Assembly (NCBI RefSeq): GCF_016741935.1 | Contig: NZ_JAERRG010000020.1 | Location: 62,001 to 126,000 of the forward strand | Length of the DNA stretch: 64,000 bases | Direction: 5' to 3' | Source of the DNA: Streptomyces endocoffeicus | GTDB lineage: Bacteria; Actinomycetota; Actinomycetes; Streptomycetales; Streptomycetaceae | Shown: positions 48,166 to 59,100 of the stretch, piece by piece | Numbering within the stretch: position 1 is the first letter of the stretch | How the letters are laid out: the number at the start of each line of letters is the position of its first letter | Program-made: the position numbers and the translations under genes | Notes under the pieces: generated by a model | The model's database searches: none | Told to the model about the DNA's origin: nothing | Seen by the model: only the letters and a program-made list of their open reading frames with translations

Positions 48166-49344
48166 GTGGACCTCGAATACACCCCTGACCAGCGGCGGTT
48201 GCGCGATGAGCTGCGCGCGTACTTCGCCGAACTGGTCCCCGATGACGCCTACGCCCGCTATGCCGACTCCGCCGGGCAGAAGCGGTTCTACCGCGAGACC
48301 ATCCGCCGGCTCGGCACCGACAGCTGGCTGGGGGTGGGCTGGCCCGAGGAGTACGGCGGGCGCGGGCTCGGCCCGGTCGAGCAGTTCATCTTCTTCGACG
48401 AGGCGGCCCAGGCCGGGGTGCCGCTGCCGCTGATGGCACTCAACACGGTCGGGCCCACCATCATGCGGTTCGGCACCGAGGAGCAGAAGGCGTACTTCCT
48501 GCCCAAGGTCCTCTCCGGCGAGATCGACTTCGCGATCGGCTACAGCGAGCCCGACGCCGGTACCGACCTCGCCTCCCTCAAGACCCGCGCGGTGCGCGAC
48601 GGCGACGATTACATCGTCAACGGCCAGAAGACCTGGACCACCAACGGCGACACCGCCGACTGGGTGTGGCTCGCGGTCCGCACCGACCCCGACGCCAAAC
48701 CCCACAAGGGCATCAGCATCCTGCTGGTCCCGACCGCCGACCCCGGCTACTCCTCCACCCTCATCAGGACCCTCGCCTCCCACGACACCACCGCCAGCTA
48801 CTACGAGGACATCCGCGTCCCGGCCACCCGCCGCGTCGGCGCCGAGAACGAGGGCTGGCGCATGATCACCACCCAGCTCAACTACGAGCGGGTCACCCTC
48901 GCCGCCCACGGCACCATGGCCATCCGCGCCCTGCGCGGCGTCCGCCAGTGGGCCGCCGACACCAAGCTCCCCGACGGCCGCCGGGTGATCGACCTGGGCT
49001 GGGTGCGCGGCCGGCTGGCCCGCACCCACGCCCGGCTGGACGCCATGAAGCTGCTCAACTGGCAGATGGTCGAGGCCCTCGAGCGGGAGGCCCTCACCCC
49101 GCAGGACGCCTCCGCCGTCAAGGTCTACGGCTCCGAGGCGCGCCGCGACGCCTACGCCTGGCTGATGGAGATCGTCGGGGCCGCCGGTCCGCTCAAGGAG
49201 GGCTCGGCGAGCGAGGTCCTCCACGGCGAGCTGGAGCGCGGCTACCGCAGCAGCGTCGTCTTCACCTTCGGCGGCGGCAACAACGAGGTCCAGCGGGAGA
49301 TCATCTCCTGGATCGGGCTGGGGATGCCACGGGTGCGCCGCTGA
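48166..49344 (+). CDS. Acyl-CoA dehydrogenase
   Basis: A 392-residue flavin acyl-CoA dehydrogenase. N-terminal helical domain with WPEEYGGRGLGPVEQ; middle domain with AIGYSEPDAGTDLASLKT and GQKTWTTNGDTADW (FAD and substrate loops); C-terminal domain with NYERVTLAAHG and RGYRSSVVFTFGGGNNEVQRE. The pattern is that of actinobacterial FadE proteins that work on bulky or steroid-derived acyl-CoA, but this is inference. A good AGGAGGGG lies before the GTG at 48166. A KstR-like box upstream links it to the FadD19/EchA19 pair at 61.8-64 kb. It converges with the UvrA-like gene, with a short hairpin between. Confidence 0.88.
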   Translation: MDLEYTPDQRRLRDELRAYFAELVPDDAYARYADSAGQKRFYRETIRRLGTDSWLGVGWPEEYGGRGLGPVEQFIFFDEAAQAGVPLPLMALNTVGPTIMRFGTEEQKAYFLPKVLSGEIDFAIGYSEPDAGTDLASLKTRAVRDGDDYIVNGQKTWTTNGDTADWVWLAVRTDPDAKPHKGISILLVPTADPGYSSTLIRTLASHDTTASYYEDIRVPATRRVGAENEGWRMITTQLNYERVTLAAHGTMAIRALRGVRQWAADTKLPDGRRVIDLGWVRGRLARTHARLDAMKLLNWQMVEALEREALTPQDASAVKVYGSEARRDAYAWLMEIVGAAGPLKEGSASEVLHGELERGYRSSVVFTFGGGNNEVQREIISWIGLGMPRVRR

Positions 49345-49360
49345 GCCGCCGCACGGCGGC
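49345..49360. terminator. Hairpin between acyl-CoA dehydrogenase and UvrA-like genes
   Basis: GCCGCC (49345-49350) and GGCGGC (49355-49360) with a GCAC loop, directly after the dehydrogenase stop. Confidence 0.5.
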
Positions 49361-49392
49361 ACTTCCCATGGCGCTTCCCATGAGGATCCCGG

Positions 49393-51786
<2,394 letters not shown>

Positions 51787-51804
51787 GGTGTCTCCATCTG
51801 TTCG

Positions 51805-51832
51805 GGCGGGGGCCGCCTCCGCGGCCCCCGCC
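51805..51832 (-). promoter_or_regulatory. Leader hairpin of the UvrA-like gene
   Basis: GGCGGGGGCCGC (51805-51816) pairs perfectly with GCGGCCCCCGCC (51821-51832) around CTCC. In the mRNA of the UvrA-like gene this stem ends about 19 nt before the start codon. It could act as an attenuator or block ribosome access. Confidence 0.6.
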
Positions 51833-51854
51833 GGTGTCGCCCGAATCGACCCGA

Positions 51855-51882
51855 CCGGCTTCGAACAACCGGCTTCGAACAA
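51855..51882. repeat. 14-bp direct repeat, two copies
   Basis: CCGGCTTCGAACAA occurs at 51855-51868 and again at 51869-51882, exact and adjacent. Each copy contains the palindrome TTCGAA. It sits between the UvrA-like and AraC genes and may be a double operator. Confidence 0.7.
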
Positions 51883-51985
51883 TACGTCCGATTCGCAGGT
51901 CGTGGCTTGACACTAGCCACGCCCCCGTGACCGGGGCTTCTTCATTACTGACCGGTTCCTTTCCGCGCTGTGGGAAACTGAGCCG

Positions 51986-52414
51986 GTGAAACGGCAGGAT
52001 CTCGATGACCTCGTCCGGCTGCGGCGGGCCCGCGACCGGATGGACCGCGACTACGCCGAGCCGCTCGACGTCCCGGCGCTGGCGCGGGGCGCCCTGATGT
52101 CGCCGGGCCATTTCTCGCGGAGCTTCCGCGCCGCCTTCGGCGAGACCCCGTACAGCTATCTGATGACCCGCCGTATCGAGCGGGCCAAGGCGCTGCTGCG
52201 GCGTGGCGACCTTACGGTGACCGAGGTCTGCATCGCGGTCGGCTGTACCTCGCTGGGGTCGTTCAGCTCGCGCTTCACACAGCTGGTCGGCGAGAGCCCG
52301 AGCGGCTACCGGGCCCGGAGCCATGACGACGGGGCCGCCATCCCGGCGTGCATGGCCAAGATCCACACCAGGCCGGTCAGAAACGGAGAAGCGAGCCCCG
52401 CCGCCCGGCCGTAG
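51986..52414 (+). CDS. AraC family transcriptional regulator (DNA-binding domain only)
   Basis: A 142-residue protein that is nearly all AraC helix-turn-helix (about 5-110): DVPALARGALMSPGHFSRSFRAAFGETPY and LTVTEVCIAVGCTSLGSFSSRFTQLVGESPSGYRA (each split family block). A sensor domain is absent, as in the small MarA-like group often paired with a VOC gene. The GTG at 51986 begins the first helix. Its stop TAG is part of the -10 hexamer of the next gene, which starts 11 bp later. It probably controls the VOC gene or the divergent UvrA-like gene. Confidence 0.87.
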   Translation: MKRQDLDDLVRLRRARDRMDRDYAEPLDVPALARGALMSPGHFSRSFRAAFGETPYSYLMTRRIERAKALLRRGDLTVTEVCIAVGCTSLGSFSSRFTQLVGESPSGYRARSHDDGAAIPACMAKIHTRPVRNGEASPAARP

Positions 52415-52424
52415 CGTGAGCGGC
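52412..52424 (+). promoter_or_regulatory. Leaderless -10 of the VOC gene, overlapping the AraC stop
   Basis: TAGCGT at 52412-52417 lies 7 nt before the ATG at 52425. Its first three bases are the stop codon of the AraC gene. Confidence 0.55.
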
Positions 52425-52841
52425 ATGGACATCACTCTTTCCACCTGCTTCATCGCCGTCGACGACCACGACAAGGCGATCCCCTTCTACCGCGATGTGC
52501 TCGGCCTCGAGGTGCGCAATGACGTGGGGTTCGAGGGGATGCGCTGGGTGACCGTCGGGTCGCCCTCGCAGCCGGACGTCAGCATCGTCCTGGAACCGCC
52601 CCTCGCCGACCCGAACGCCTCGTCGGCCGACAGACAGACCATGGCGGAGCTGCTGGCCAAGGGCCTGCTGCGCGGCGTCCTCTTCGCGACGGACGACTGC
52701 GACGCCACCTTCGAGCGCATCAGCGCCGCGGGCGGCGAGGTGCTCCAGGAGCCCATGGACCAGCCTTACGGCGTGCGCGACTGCGCCTTCCGCGACCCCG
52801 CCGGCAATCTGCTGCGCTTCACCCAGCCGCTCAAGAAGTAA
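52425..52841 (+). CDS. VOC family protein (glyoxalase/bleomycin-resistance fold)
   Basis: A 138-residue protein of the vicinal oxygen chelate fold: two beta-alpha-beta-beta-beta units, the first with CFIAVDDHDKAIPFYRDVLGLEV, the second with RGVLFATDDCDATFERISAAGGEV and QPYGVRDCAFRDPAGNLLRF. The metal residues are partly kept (Glu in LEVRND region, His absent at the first position), so it may bind a ligand rather than act as a glyoxalase. It follows the AraC gene, an arrangement common in Streptomyces, and has its own leaderless promoter. Substrate unknown. Confidence 0.85.
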   Translation: MDITLSTCFIAVDDHDKAIPFYRDVLGLEVRNDVGFEGMRWVTVGSPSQPDVSIVLEPPLADPNASSADRQTMAELLAKGLLRGVLFATDDCDATFERISAAGGEVLQEPMDQPYGVRDCAFRDPAGNLLRFTQPLKK

Positions 52842-52928
52842 GCCCTGGGCGGGCTCAGGAAGTGGCCCCTGGGCGGTCCCGCCCCGGGGCCGGTTGACGC
52901 CTAGGCTGGCCGTCGGGAGGTGGTGGCC

Positions 52929-53879
52929 ATGGCGGCGGCCATACGGCGGGGCGGACCGGACGGCGACCCGGGGCTCTACACTCCGCGATCCGTCACCTGG
53001 CAGATGCATGGCGACCCGGTGATGTGGATCGCGGGCGTGCGCGCCCTGTACCTCCAGGCGCTGCATCCGCTCGCGGTGCGCGGCGTCACCCAGAACTCCG
53101 ACTTCCGCAAGGACGCCTGGGGGCGGCTGCTGCGTACCGCGCGGTTCGTCGCCACCATCACCTACGGCACCACCGAGGCGGCCGAGCGGGCGGGCGCCAA
53201 GGTCCGGGGCATTCACCGTAGGCTCTCGCTGACCGACCCGGTCACCGGGGTCCGGCACGGCGTCGACGAGCCCGGGTTGCTGCTGTGGGTGCACTGCGCC
53301 GAGATCGACTCCTACCTCCATGTGATGCGGCGCTCCGGCTATCCGCTCACCGACACCCAGGCGGACGCCTATGTCGCCGAGAACGTGGTGTCCGCCCGGC
53401 TGGTCGGCCTCGACCCCGCCGACGTACCGGCCGATACGGCGGAGCTCGCCGCGTACTTCGCGAAGGTGCGCCCCGAACTCGCCGCCACCCCCGAGGCCCG
53501 CGAGGTGGACGCCTTTCTGCGGCGGCCCCCGGTCCATGCCCTGCTCGTCCCGGCGCGCGAGGTGATCTGGGGGCGCTTCGCCTCGCTCGCCTACGGGACC
53601 CTGCCCCCGTACGCCCACGCGCTGTACGGGCGCCCGGCGCCTCCGCCGCGGGTGGTCACCCGCAGGTTGCGGGCGATGGGCGGGGCGCTGCGCTGCATCC
53701 CGCCCACGGCCCGCTGGCAGCTGCCGCCGAAGCACATCATGCGGGCGGTCGAACGGCTCGGCCCGGGCAGCCGCCCCTCGCCCTACAAACTGCGCAGAAA
53801 CGCGGCCATACTGGACAGCGGGGATGCGACGGGGGCACGGCCGTTGGCGGCCGGTCTCCACGGGGGCGGCGGGAGCTGA
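52929..53879 (+). CDS. Oxygenase MpaB family protein (DUF2236)
   Basis: A 316-residue protein of the MpaB/latex-clearing oxygenase-like (DUF2236) family. Family marks: MWIAGVRALYLQALHPLAVRGVTQNSDF (about 30-57; His in LHPL is a likely heme or metal ligand), TITYGTTEAAERAG, and LLWVHCAEIDSYL (about 120). These proteins are thought to be heme-containing oxygenases that cleave hydrocarbon chains. GGGAGG at 52915-52920 supports the ATG at 52929. It ends 22 bp before the kinase gene and may share its transcript. Confidence 0.85.
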   Translation: MAAAIRRGGPDGDPGLYTPRSVTWQMHGDPVMWIAGVRALYLQALHPLAVRGVTQNSDFRKDAWGRLLRTARFVATITYGTTEAAERAGAKVRGIHRRLSLTDPVTGVRHGVDEPGLLLWVHCAEIDSYLHVMRRSGYPLTDTQADAYVAENVVSARLVGLDPADVPADTAELAAYFAKVRPELAATPEAREVDAFLRRPPVHALLVPAREVIWGRFASLAYGTLPPYAHALYGRPAPPPRVVTRRLRAMGGALRCIPPTARWQLPPKHIMRAVERLGPGSRPSPYKLRRNAAILDSGDATGARPLAAGLHGGGGS

Positions 53880-53901
53880 CTTCCGCCAAGGCAGGGGGAG
53901 C

Positions 53902-56175
53902 ATGGCGGACATCAAGCTGATCCAGGGCCGGTACCGGCTGCTGGACCGGATCGGGCGCGGCGGAATGGGCGAGGTGTGGCGGGCGCGGGACGAGTCGCTC
54001 GGCCGCCGCGTCGCCGTCAAATGCCTCAAACCGCTGGGGACGCGGCACGACCCCTCGTTCACCGGTGTGGTGCGCGAGCGCTTCCGCCGGGAGGCGCGGG
54101 TGGCCGCCGCGCTGCAGCACCGTGGGGTCACCGTGGTGCACGACTTCGGCGAGCACGAGGGTGTGCTGTACCTGGTCATGGAGCTGCTGGAGGGCCGTGA
54201 CCTCGGCCGGCTGCTGGCCGACAACGCGCGCCGGCCGCTGCCGGTCCCCGAGGTGCTGGACATCGCCGAGCAGGTGGCCGAGGCCCTCGCCTACACCCAT
54301 GACCAGGGCGTGGTGCACCGCGATCTGAAGCCGGCCAACATCATGCGGCTCACCGACGGCACCGTGAAGCTCTGCGACTTCGGCATCGCCCGCCTCGGCG
54401 ACGACGCCGGCTTCACCTCCCGGCTCACCGGCACCGGCGTCGCCATGGGCACCCCGCACTACATGTCGCCCGAGCAGATCGCGGGCGACCCGGTCGACCA
54501 CCGCAGCGATCTGTACTCGCTGGGCTGTGTGCTCTACGAACTGGCCACGGGGGCGCCGCCGTTCGCCCTCGACGACGCCTGGGCGATCCTCGTCGGCCAC
54601 CGCCACACCGCGCCCGCCCCGCCGCGCCGCCACCGGCCCGAACTCCCCGAGCCGTTCGAGCGCGCCGTCCTCGAGCTGCTGGCCAAGACCCCGGAGGACC
54701 GTCCGCGCGACGCCGCCGAGTTCGCGGGGCGGATCGCCCCGGGGCGCGCGTCCCGGTGGCCGTCGCCGTTCCCCGGGCCGCGCGGCGCGCTCCCGGCCGC
54801 GGGACCATTGGCTCCGCGCCTTCTGACCGCCGGGCCGCCGGCTCCCCGCCTCCCGGCCTGGGCCCGCCGTATGACCACCGGGTCCAAGGCGCACACCGGC
54901 GGTGTGGGGCTGCTGTCGGCGACCCCGCCCGACGCGTCGGCCGCGCTCACCGGCGCCTGGACCGGTGACCGCGGCACCGCCGACTCGGCCGCGCCGACCC
55001 CGCCGGGAGCCGGGGTGCGGGAACGGTTCGCCGCGCGGCACCGCGCCGGGCTGGACCTGGGGCGGGCGGGCCGCTGGGCGGAGGCGGTGGAGACCCACCG
55101 CGCGGTGGCCGCCGAGCGCGAGCGCGCGCTGGGCGCCGACCACCCCGACACCCTCGCCAGCCGCTACGAGATCGCCTTCGCCCTCGGGATCCTGGGCCGC
55201 CCCGGCGGCGCGCTGCGCGAGTACGAGCGGGTCGCGGCGGGCCGTCGGCGCGTTCTGGGCCCCGATCATCCGGACACCCTCGCCGCCCGTCAGGAGACCG
55301 CGTTCACCCTGGGCCGCCTCGGCCGCTTCACCGAGGCCCAGGACGTCTACACCGCCGTGCTCGCCGCCCGCGAGCGGACCATCGGAGCCGACCACCCGGA
55401 CACCCTGCGCTGCCGCCACAACCTCGCCTTCAACCTGGGCTGTCTGGGGCGGCGGGCGGAGGCGTACCGGATGGCGGAGCGGGTGGCCGCGGCCCGCGCC
55501 CGGGTGCTGGGCCCCGACCACCCCGACACGCTGGTCACCCGGTACGAGGTGGCGTGCGCCCTCGGCCGCCTCGACCGCCGGGGCGAGGCCCTGGGCATCT
55601 TCCGCGAGGTGGCCGCCGCCCGCGCCCGCACCCTCGGCCCCCACCACCCCGACACCCTCGCGGCCCGCTACGAGATCGGCGCCGGTCTGGGGCGGCTGGG
55701 CCGGGGCGAGGAGGCCCTCGCGGTCTACCGCGCCCTGGTCGAGGACCGCATCCGCGCCCAGGGCCCGGCCGATCCGGAGACCCTGCGCGCCCGGCACGGC
55801 CTCGGCGTCGGCCTGGGGCGGCTGGGCCGCTGGGAGGAGGCGCTCGCCGAGGCGCGGGAGGTCTGCGCCCTGCGTGAGCGCGCCCTGGGCCCGGACCACC
55901 CCGACACCCTGGTCAGCCGTCGCGAGGTGGCCGTCGCCCTGGGCTGGCTCGGCCGATGGTCGGACGCGCTGTCCGGCTACCGCAGGGTGACCAGCGCCCG
56001 CGTGCGCGTCCTCGGGCCCGACCATCCCGACACCCTGGTCAGCCGCGGCGACGAGGCGCACTGCCTGGAGCGGCTGGGCCGCCGCGAAGAGACGGCGGAG
56101 ACGGCGGAGACGGCCGAAACGGCCGAAACGGCCGAAACGGCCGAAACGGCGGGGCGGCGGGCGCGGCAGAGGTGA
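53902..56175 (+). CDS. Serine/threonine protein kinase with tetratricopeptide repeats
   Basis: A 757-residue kinase. Kinase domain 1-about 280: glycine loop IGRGGMGEVWRARD, Lys in VAVKCLKP, catalytic HRDLKPANIM, DFG in LCDFGIARL, activation-segment GTPHYMSPEQ. No transmembrane helix follows; a Pro/Ala linker leads to about eight 42-residue TPR-like repeats (about 380-735), each with the kinesin-light-chain-type mark LGPDHPDTLxxR. The C terminus is a run of ETA triplets from a 9-bp DNA repeat. GGGGGAG at 53894-53900 supports the ATG at 53902. Likely a soluble scaffold-kinase; targets unknown. Confidence 0.92.
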   Translation: MADIKLIQGRYRLLDRIGRGGMGEVWRARDESLGRRVAVKCLKPLGTRHDPSFTGVVRERFRREARVAAALQHRGVTVVHDFGEHEGVLYLVMELLEGRDLGRLLADNARRPLPVPEVLDIAEQVAEALAYTHDQGVVHRDLKPANIMRLTDGTVKLCDFGIARLGDDAGFTSRLTGTGVAMGTPHYMSPEQIAGDPVDHRSDLYSLGCVLYELATGAPPFALDDAWAILVGHRHTAPAPPRRHRPELPEPFERAVLELLAKTPEDRPRDAAEFAGRIAPGRASRWPSPFPGPRGALPAAGPLAPRLLTAGPPAPRLPAWARRMTTGSKAHTGGVGLLSATPPDASAALTGAWTGDRGTADSAAPTPPGAGVRERFAARHRAGLDLGRAGRWAEAVETHRAVAAERERALGADHPDTLASRYEIAFALGILGRPGGALREYERVAAGRRRVLGPDHPDTLAARQETAFTLGRLGRFTEAQDVYTAVLAARERTIGADHPDTLRCRHNLAFNLGCLGRRAEAYRMAERVAAARARVLGPDHPDTLVTRYEVACALGRLDRRGEALGIFREVAAARARTLGPHHPDTLAARYEIGAGLGRLGRGEEALAVYRALVEDRIRAQGPADPETLRARHGLGVGLGRLGRWEEALAEAREVCALRERALGPDHPDTLVSRREVAVALGWLGRWSDALSGYRRVTSARVRVLGPDHPDTLVSRGDEAHCLERLGRREETAETAETAETAETAETAETAGRRARQR
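56087..56151. repeat. 9-bp microrepeat at the end of the kinase gene
   Basis: ACGGCGGAG and ACGGCCGAA units follow one another about seven times and encode a Glu-Thr-Ala tail just before the kinase stop codon at 56173-56175. Confidence 0.85.
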
Positions 56176-56242
56176 CCTCCGGTGGCCGAGATGACCCCCG
56201 GGCGGCCTGGCCCCGGCGATCACCGCGTGCTAACCAGAGGGC

Positions 56243-57799
56243 ATGTCTCACAGCGATGCGTACGACGTCGTCATCGTCGGCGGTGGTCACAACGGTCTGG
56301 TCGCCGCCGCGTACCTCGCCCGCGCCGGGCGGAGCGTGCTGGTGCTCGAGCGCCTCGGCCACACCGGTGGCGCAGCTGTGTCCACGCGGCCTTATCCCGG
56401 GGTGGACGCACGGCTGTCCCGCTACTCCTACCTGGTCAGCCTGTTGCCGCGGCGGATCGTCGACGACCTCGGACTGCGCTTCGCGGTGCGCAAGCGCGCG
56501 GTGTCCTCGTACACGCCCGACGTCCGGGGCGGGCGCCCCACCGGGCTGCTGGTGGACACCGCCGCCACGGGCAGGACGCGCGCCGCGTTCGAGCGGCTCA
56601 CCGGGTCGGAGCGGGAGTACGCGTCCTGGGAGCGGTTCTACGGCATGACCCGGCGCGTCGCCGAGCGGGTCTTCCCCACGCTGACCGAGCCGCTGCCCAC
56701 CCGGGAGGAGCTGCGGACGCGGATCGGCGACGACGCGGCGTGGCAGGCGCTGTTCGAGCGGCCGCTGGGGGAGGCGATCGAGGCCGCGTTCGACGACGAC
56801 CTCGTCCGGGGCGTGGTCCTCACCGACGCGCTCATCGGCACCTTCGCCCGGGCCCATGACCCGTCGCTGCGCCAGAACCGCTGCTTCCTCTACCACGTGA
56901 TCGGCGGCGGCACCGGCGACTGGGACGTCCCCGTCGGCGGCATGGGCGCGCTCACCGACGCCCTCGCCGACGCCGCCCGCGCGGCGGGCGCGCGGATCGC
57001 GACCGGGCGCGAGGTCATGTCGATCGCCACCGACGGCACCTCGGCGGAGGTGCGGTACGAGGGCGAGGCGGGGGAGGGCACCGCGGCCGCCCGGTACGTA
57101 CTCGTCGGGGCGGCACCGCGCGAACTGGCCCGGCTGCTGGGCGAGGAGCCGCCCGCCCCGCCCGCCGAAGGGGCGCAGCTCAAGGTGAACATGCTGCTGC
57201 GCAGGCTGCCCGCGCTGCGCGACCGCGAGGTGGACCCGCGCGAGGCGTTCTCCGGGACGTTCCACATCGCCGAGGGGTACGGCGCGCTGGAGGAGGCGTA
57301 CCGCCAGGCGGCCGCGGGGGAGCTGCCGCACCGGCCGCCGTCGGAGATCTACTGCCACTCGCTGACCGACCCGTCGATCCTCGGCCCGGAGCTCGCCCGC
57401 GAGGGCTATCAGACCCTGACCCTGTTCGGACTGCACACCCCCGCCCGGCTGTTCACCGAGGACAACGACGCGGCGCGCACCGCGCTGCTGCGCGCCACCC
57501 TCGCGGAGCTGGACGCCCATCTCGCCGAGCCGATCACCGACTGTCTGGCCCAGGACGCCGACGGCCGGCCGTGCGTCGAGGCCAGGACCCCGCTGGACCT
57601 GGACGCCGACCTGCGGCTGCCCGGCGGCAACATCTTCCACCGGGACCTGGCCTTCCCGTACGCCCAGGAGGGCACCGGCCGCTGGGGCGTGGAGACGCGC
57701 CACGCCAATGTGCTGCTGTGCGGCGCGGGCGCGGTGCGCGGCGGCGGGGTGAGCGGCATCCCCGGGCACAACGCGGCCATGGCGGTGCTGGAGAAGTGA
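56243..57799 (+). CDS. FAD-dependent oxidoreductase, phytoene desaturase/PYROXD2-like
   Basis: A 518-residue flavoprotein. N-terminal dinucleotide fold VVIVGGGHNGLVAAAYLARAG followed by VLVLERLGHTGGAA; C-terminal GxG block VLLCGAGAVRGGGVSGIPGHNAA. The central region VIGGGTGDWDVPVGGMGALTDALADAA is distinctive of the PYROXD2/CrtI-like branch. Members oxidise amines or desaturate isoprenoids; this one has no carotenoid genes around it. The ATG at 56243 is 67 bp after the kinase gene. Substrate unknown. Confidence 0.87.
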   Translation: MSHSDAYDVVIVGGGHNGLVAAAYLARAGRSVLVLERLGHTGGAAVSTRPYPGVDARLSRYSYLVSLLPRRIVDDLGLRFAVRKRAVSSYTPDVRGGRPTGLLVDTAATGRTRAAFERLTGSEREYASWERFYGMTRRVAERVFPTLTEPLPTREELRTRIGDDAAWQALFERPLGEAIEAAFDDDLVRGVVLTDALIGTFARAHDPSLRQNRCFLYHVIGGGTGDWDVPVGGMGALTDALADAARAAGARIATGREVMSIATDGTSAEVRYEGEAGEGTAAARYVLVGAAPRELARLLGEEPPAPPAEGAQLKVNMLLRRLPALRDREVDPREAFSGTFHIAEGYGALEEAYRQAAAGELPHRPPSEIYCHSLTDPSILGPELAREGYQTLTLFGLHTPARLFTEDNDAARTALLRATLAELDAHLAEPITDCLAQDADGRPCVEARTPLDLDADLRLPGGNIFHRDLAFPYAQEGTGRWGVETRHANVLLCGAGAVRGGGVSGIPGHNAAMAVLEK

Positions 57800-57848
57800 C
57801 CCCGGAGAGCCCTCCGGACGGCCCGGGGCGCGGTTTTCTTGCTCCGAA

Positions 57849-57865
57849 TCTGACGTAGCGTCAGA
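57849..57865. promoter_or_regulatory. TCTGA-N7-TCAGA palindrome over a -10 element
   Basis: TCTGACGTAGCGTCAGA is a perfect palindrome with 7-bp arms. Its centre TAGCGT (57856-57861) fits a -10 hexamer, giving a start about 40 nt before the nitronate monooxygenase ATG at 57909. The same architecture recurs at 63476-63492. Confidence 0.65.
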
Positions 57866-57908
57866 AAAACTCTTCCTTCGTCCGGCGCCCTGCGGCATCC
57901 TGCCGCTC

Positions 57909-59012
57909 ATGCAGACGGAGCTGAGCACAAGGCTGGGTGTCGAGCACGCCGTCTTCGGCTTCACGCCGTTCCCCGCCGTGGCCGCGGCGATCAGCCGGGC
58001 CGGCGGTTTCGGCGTGCTCGGCGCGGTCCGCTACGGCGCGGGCGAGGAGCTGGCCCGCGACCTCGACTGGATGGAGGCGCACACCGACGGCAGACCGTAC
58101 GGCCTGGACGTCGTCATGCCCGCGAAGAAGGTGGAGGGCGTCACCGAGGCCGATATCGAGGCGATGATCCCTGAGGGCCACCGCGCCTTCGTCCGGGAGA
58201 CCCTCGCCAAGCACGGCGTCCCCGAGCTGGCCGAGGGCGAGGCGTCCGGCTGGCGGATCACCGGCTGGCTCGAGCAGGTGGCCCGCAGCCAGCTCGACGT
58301 GGCCTTCGACTACCCCGTGAAACTCCTGGCCAACGCCCTGGGCTCACCCCCGGCCGATGTCGTGGCCCGCGCCCATGACCACGGCATCCTCGTGGCCGCC
58401 CTCGCGGGCAGCGCCCGCCACGCCCTCCATCACAAGGAGGCGGGGCTCGACGTCATCGTCGCCCAGGGCTATGAGGCGGGCGGCCACACCGGCGAGATCG
58501 CCTCCATGGTGCTCACCCCCGAGGTGGTGCGCGCCGTGGACCCGCTGCCCGTGCTCGCCGCGGGCGGCATCGGCAGCGGCGAGCAGATCGCCGCCGGGCT
58601 GGCGCTGGGCGCCCAGGGCGTCTGGATCGGCTCCCTCTGGCTCACCACGGAGGAGGCCGAACTCCATTCGGCGGCCCTCATCCGCAAGCTGCTCGCCGCC
58701 GGATCCGGGGACACCGTGCGCTCCCGCGCCCTCACCGGCAAACCCGCCCGCCAGCTCCGCACCGAGTGGACCGACGCCTGGGAGGACCCGGACGGCCCGG
58801 GCCCACTGCCCATGCCGCTCCAGGGGCTGCTGGTGGCCGAGGCCGTCTCACGCATCCAGAAGTACGAGGTGGAACCGCTGCTCGGGACGCCGGTCGGCCA
58901 GATTGTCGGCCGGATGGACTCCGTCCGCCCGGTGCAGGCGGTCTTCGACGAGCTGACCCGCGGCTTCGAGCGCGCCATCGACCGCGTCAACCGCATCGCC
59001 GGACGCGCCTGA
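57909..59012 (+). CDS. Nitronate monooxygenase family flavoprotein
   Basis: A 367-residue FMN TIM-barrel enzyme of the nitronate monooxygenase / IMP-dehydrogenase-like class. FMN-phosphate loops are VIVAQGYEAGGHTGE (about 185) and VLAAGGIGSGEQIAAGLALGAQGV (about 215-240), with a C-terminal region longer than in bacterial NMO. Related genes accompany fatty-acid and steroid catabolism in actinobacteria, where some act as enoyl reductases. It precedes an acyl-CoA synthetase by 88 bp and has a palindromic operator upstream, shared in form with the fadD19/echA19-like promoter. True substrate unknown. Confidence 0.85.
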   Translation: MQTELSTRLGVEHAVFGFTPFPAVAAAISRAGGFGVLGAVRYGAGEELARDLDWMEAHTDGRPYGLDVVMPAKKVEGVTEADIEAMIPEGHRAFVRETLAKHGVPELAEGEASGWRITGWLEQVARSQLDVAFDYPVKLLANALGSPPADVVARAHDHGILVAALAGSARHALHHKEAGLDVIVAQGYEAGGHTGEIASMVLTPEVVRAVDPLPVLAAGGIGSGEQIAAGLALGAQGVWIGSLWLTTEEAELHSAALIRKLLAAGSGDTVRSRALTGKPARQLRTEWTDAWEDPDGPGPLPMPLQGLLVAEAVSRIQKYEVEPLLGTPVGQIVGRMDSVRPVQAVFDELTRGFERAIDRVNRIAGRA

Positions 59013-59100
59013 CCGCGCCCGCCCCGCACACCACCGCCCACCCGTGCACCCCTGTTCGACATTCCGCTGACCCCGCCGTCAGAAGGAGGACCGGACCGCC

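Noticed and set aside
53737..56223. An 828-codon minus-strand frame opposite the kinase
   Set aside because: It mirrors the TPR repeats of the kinase gene and has no recognisable domain.
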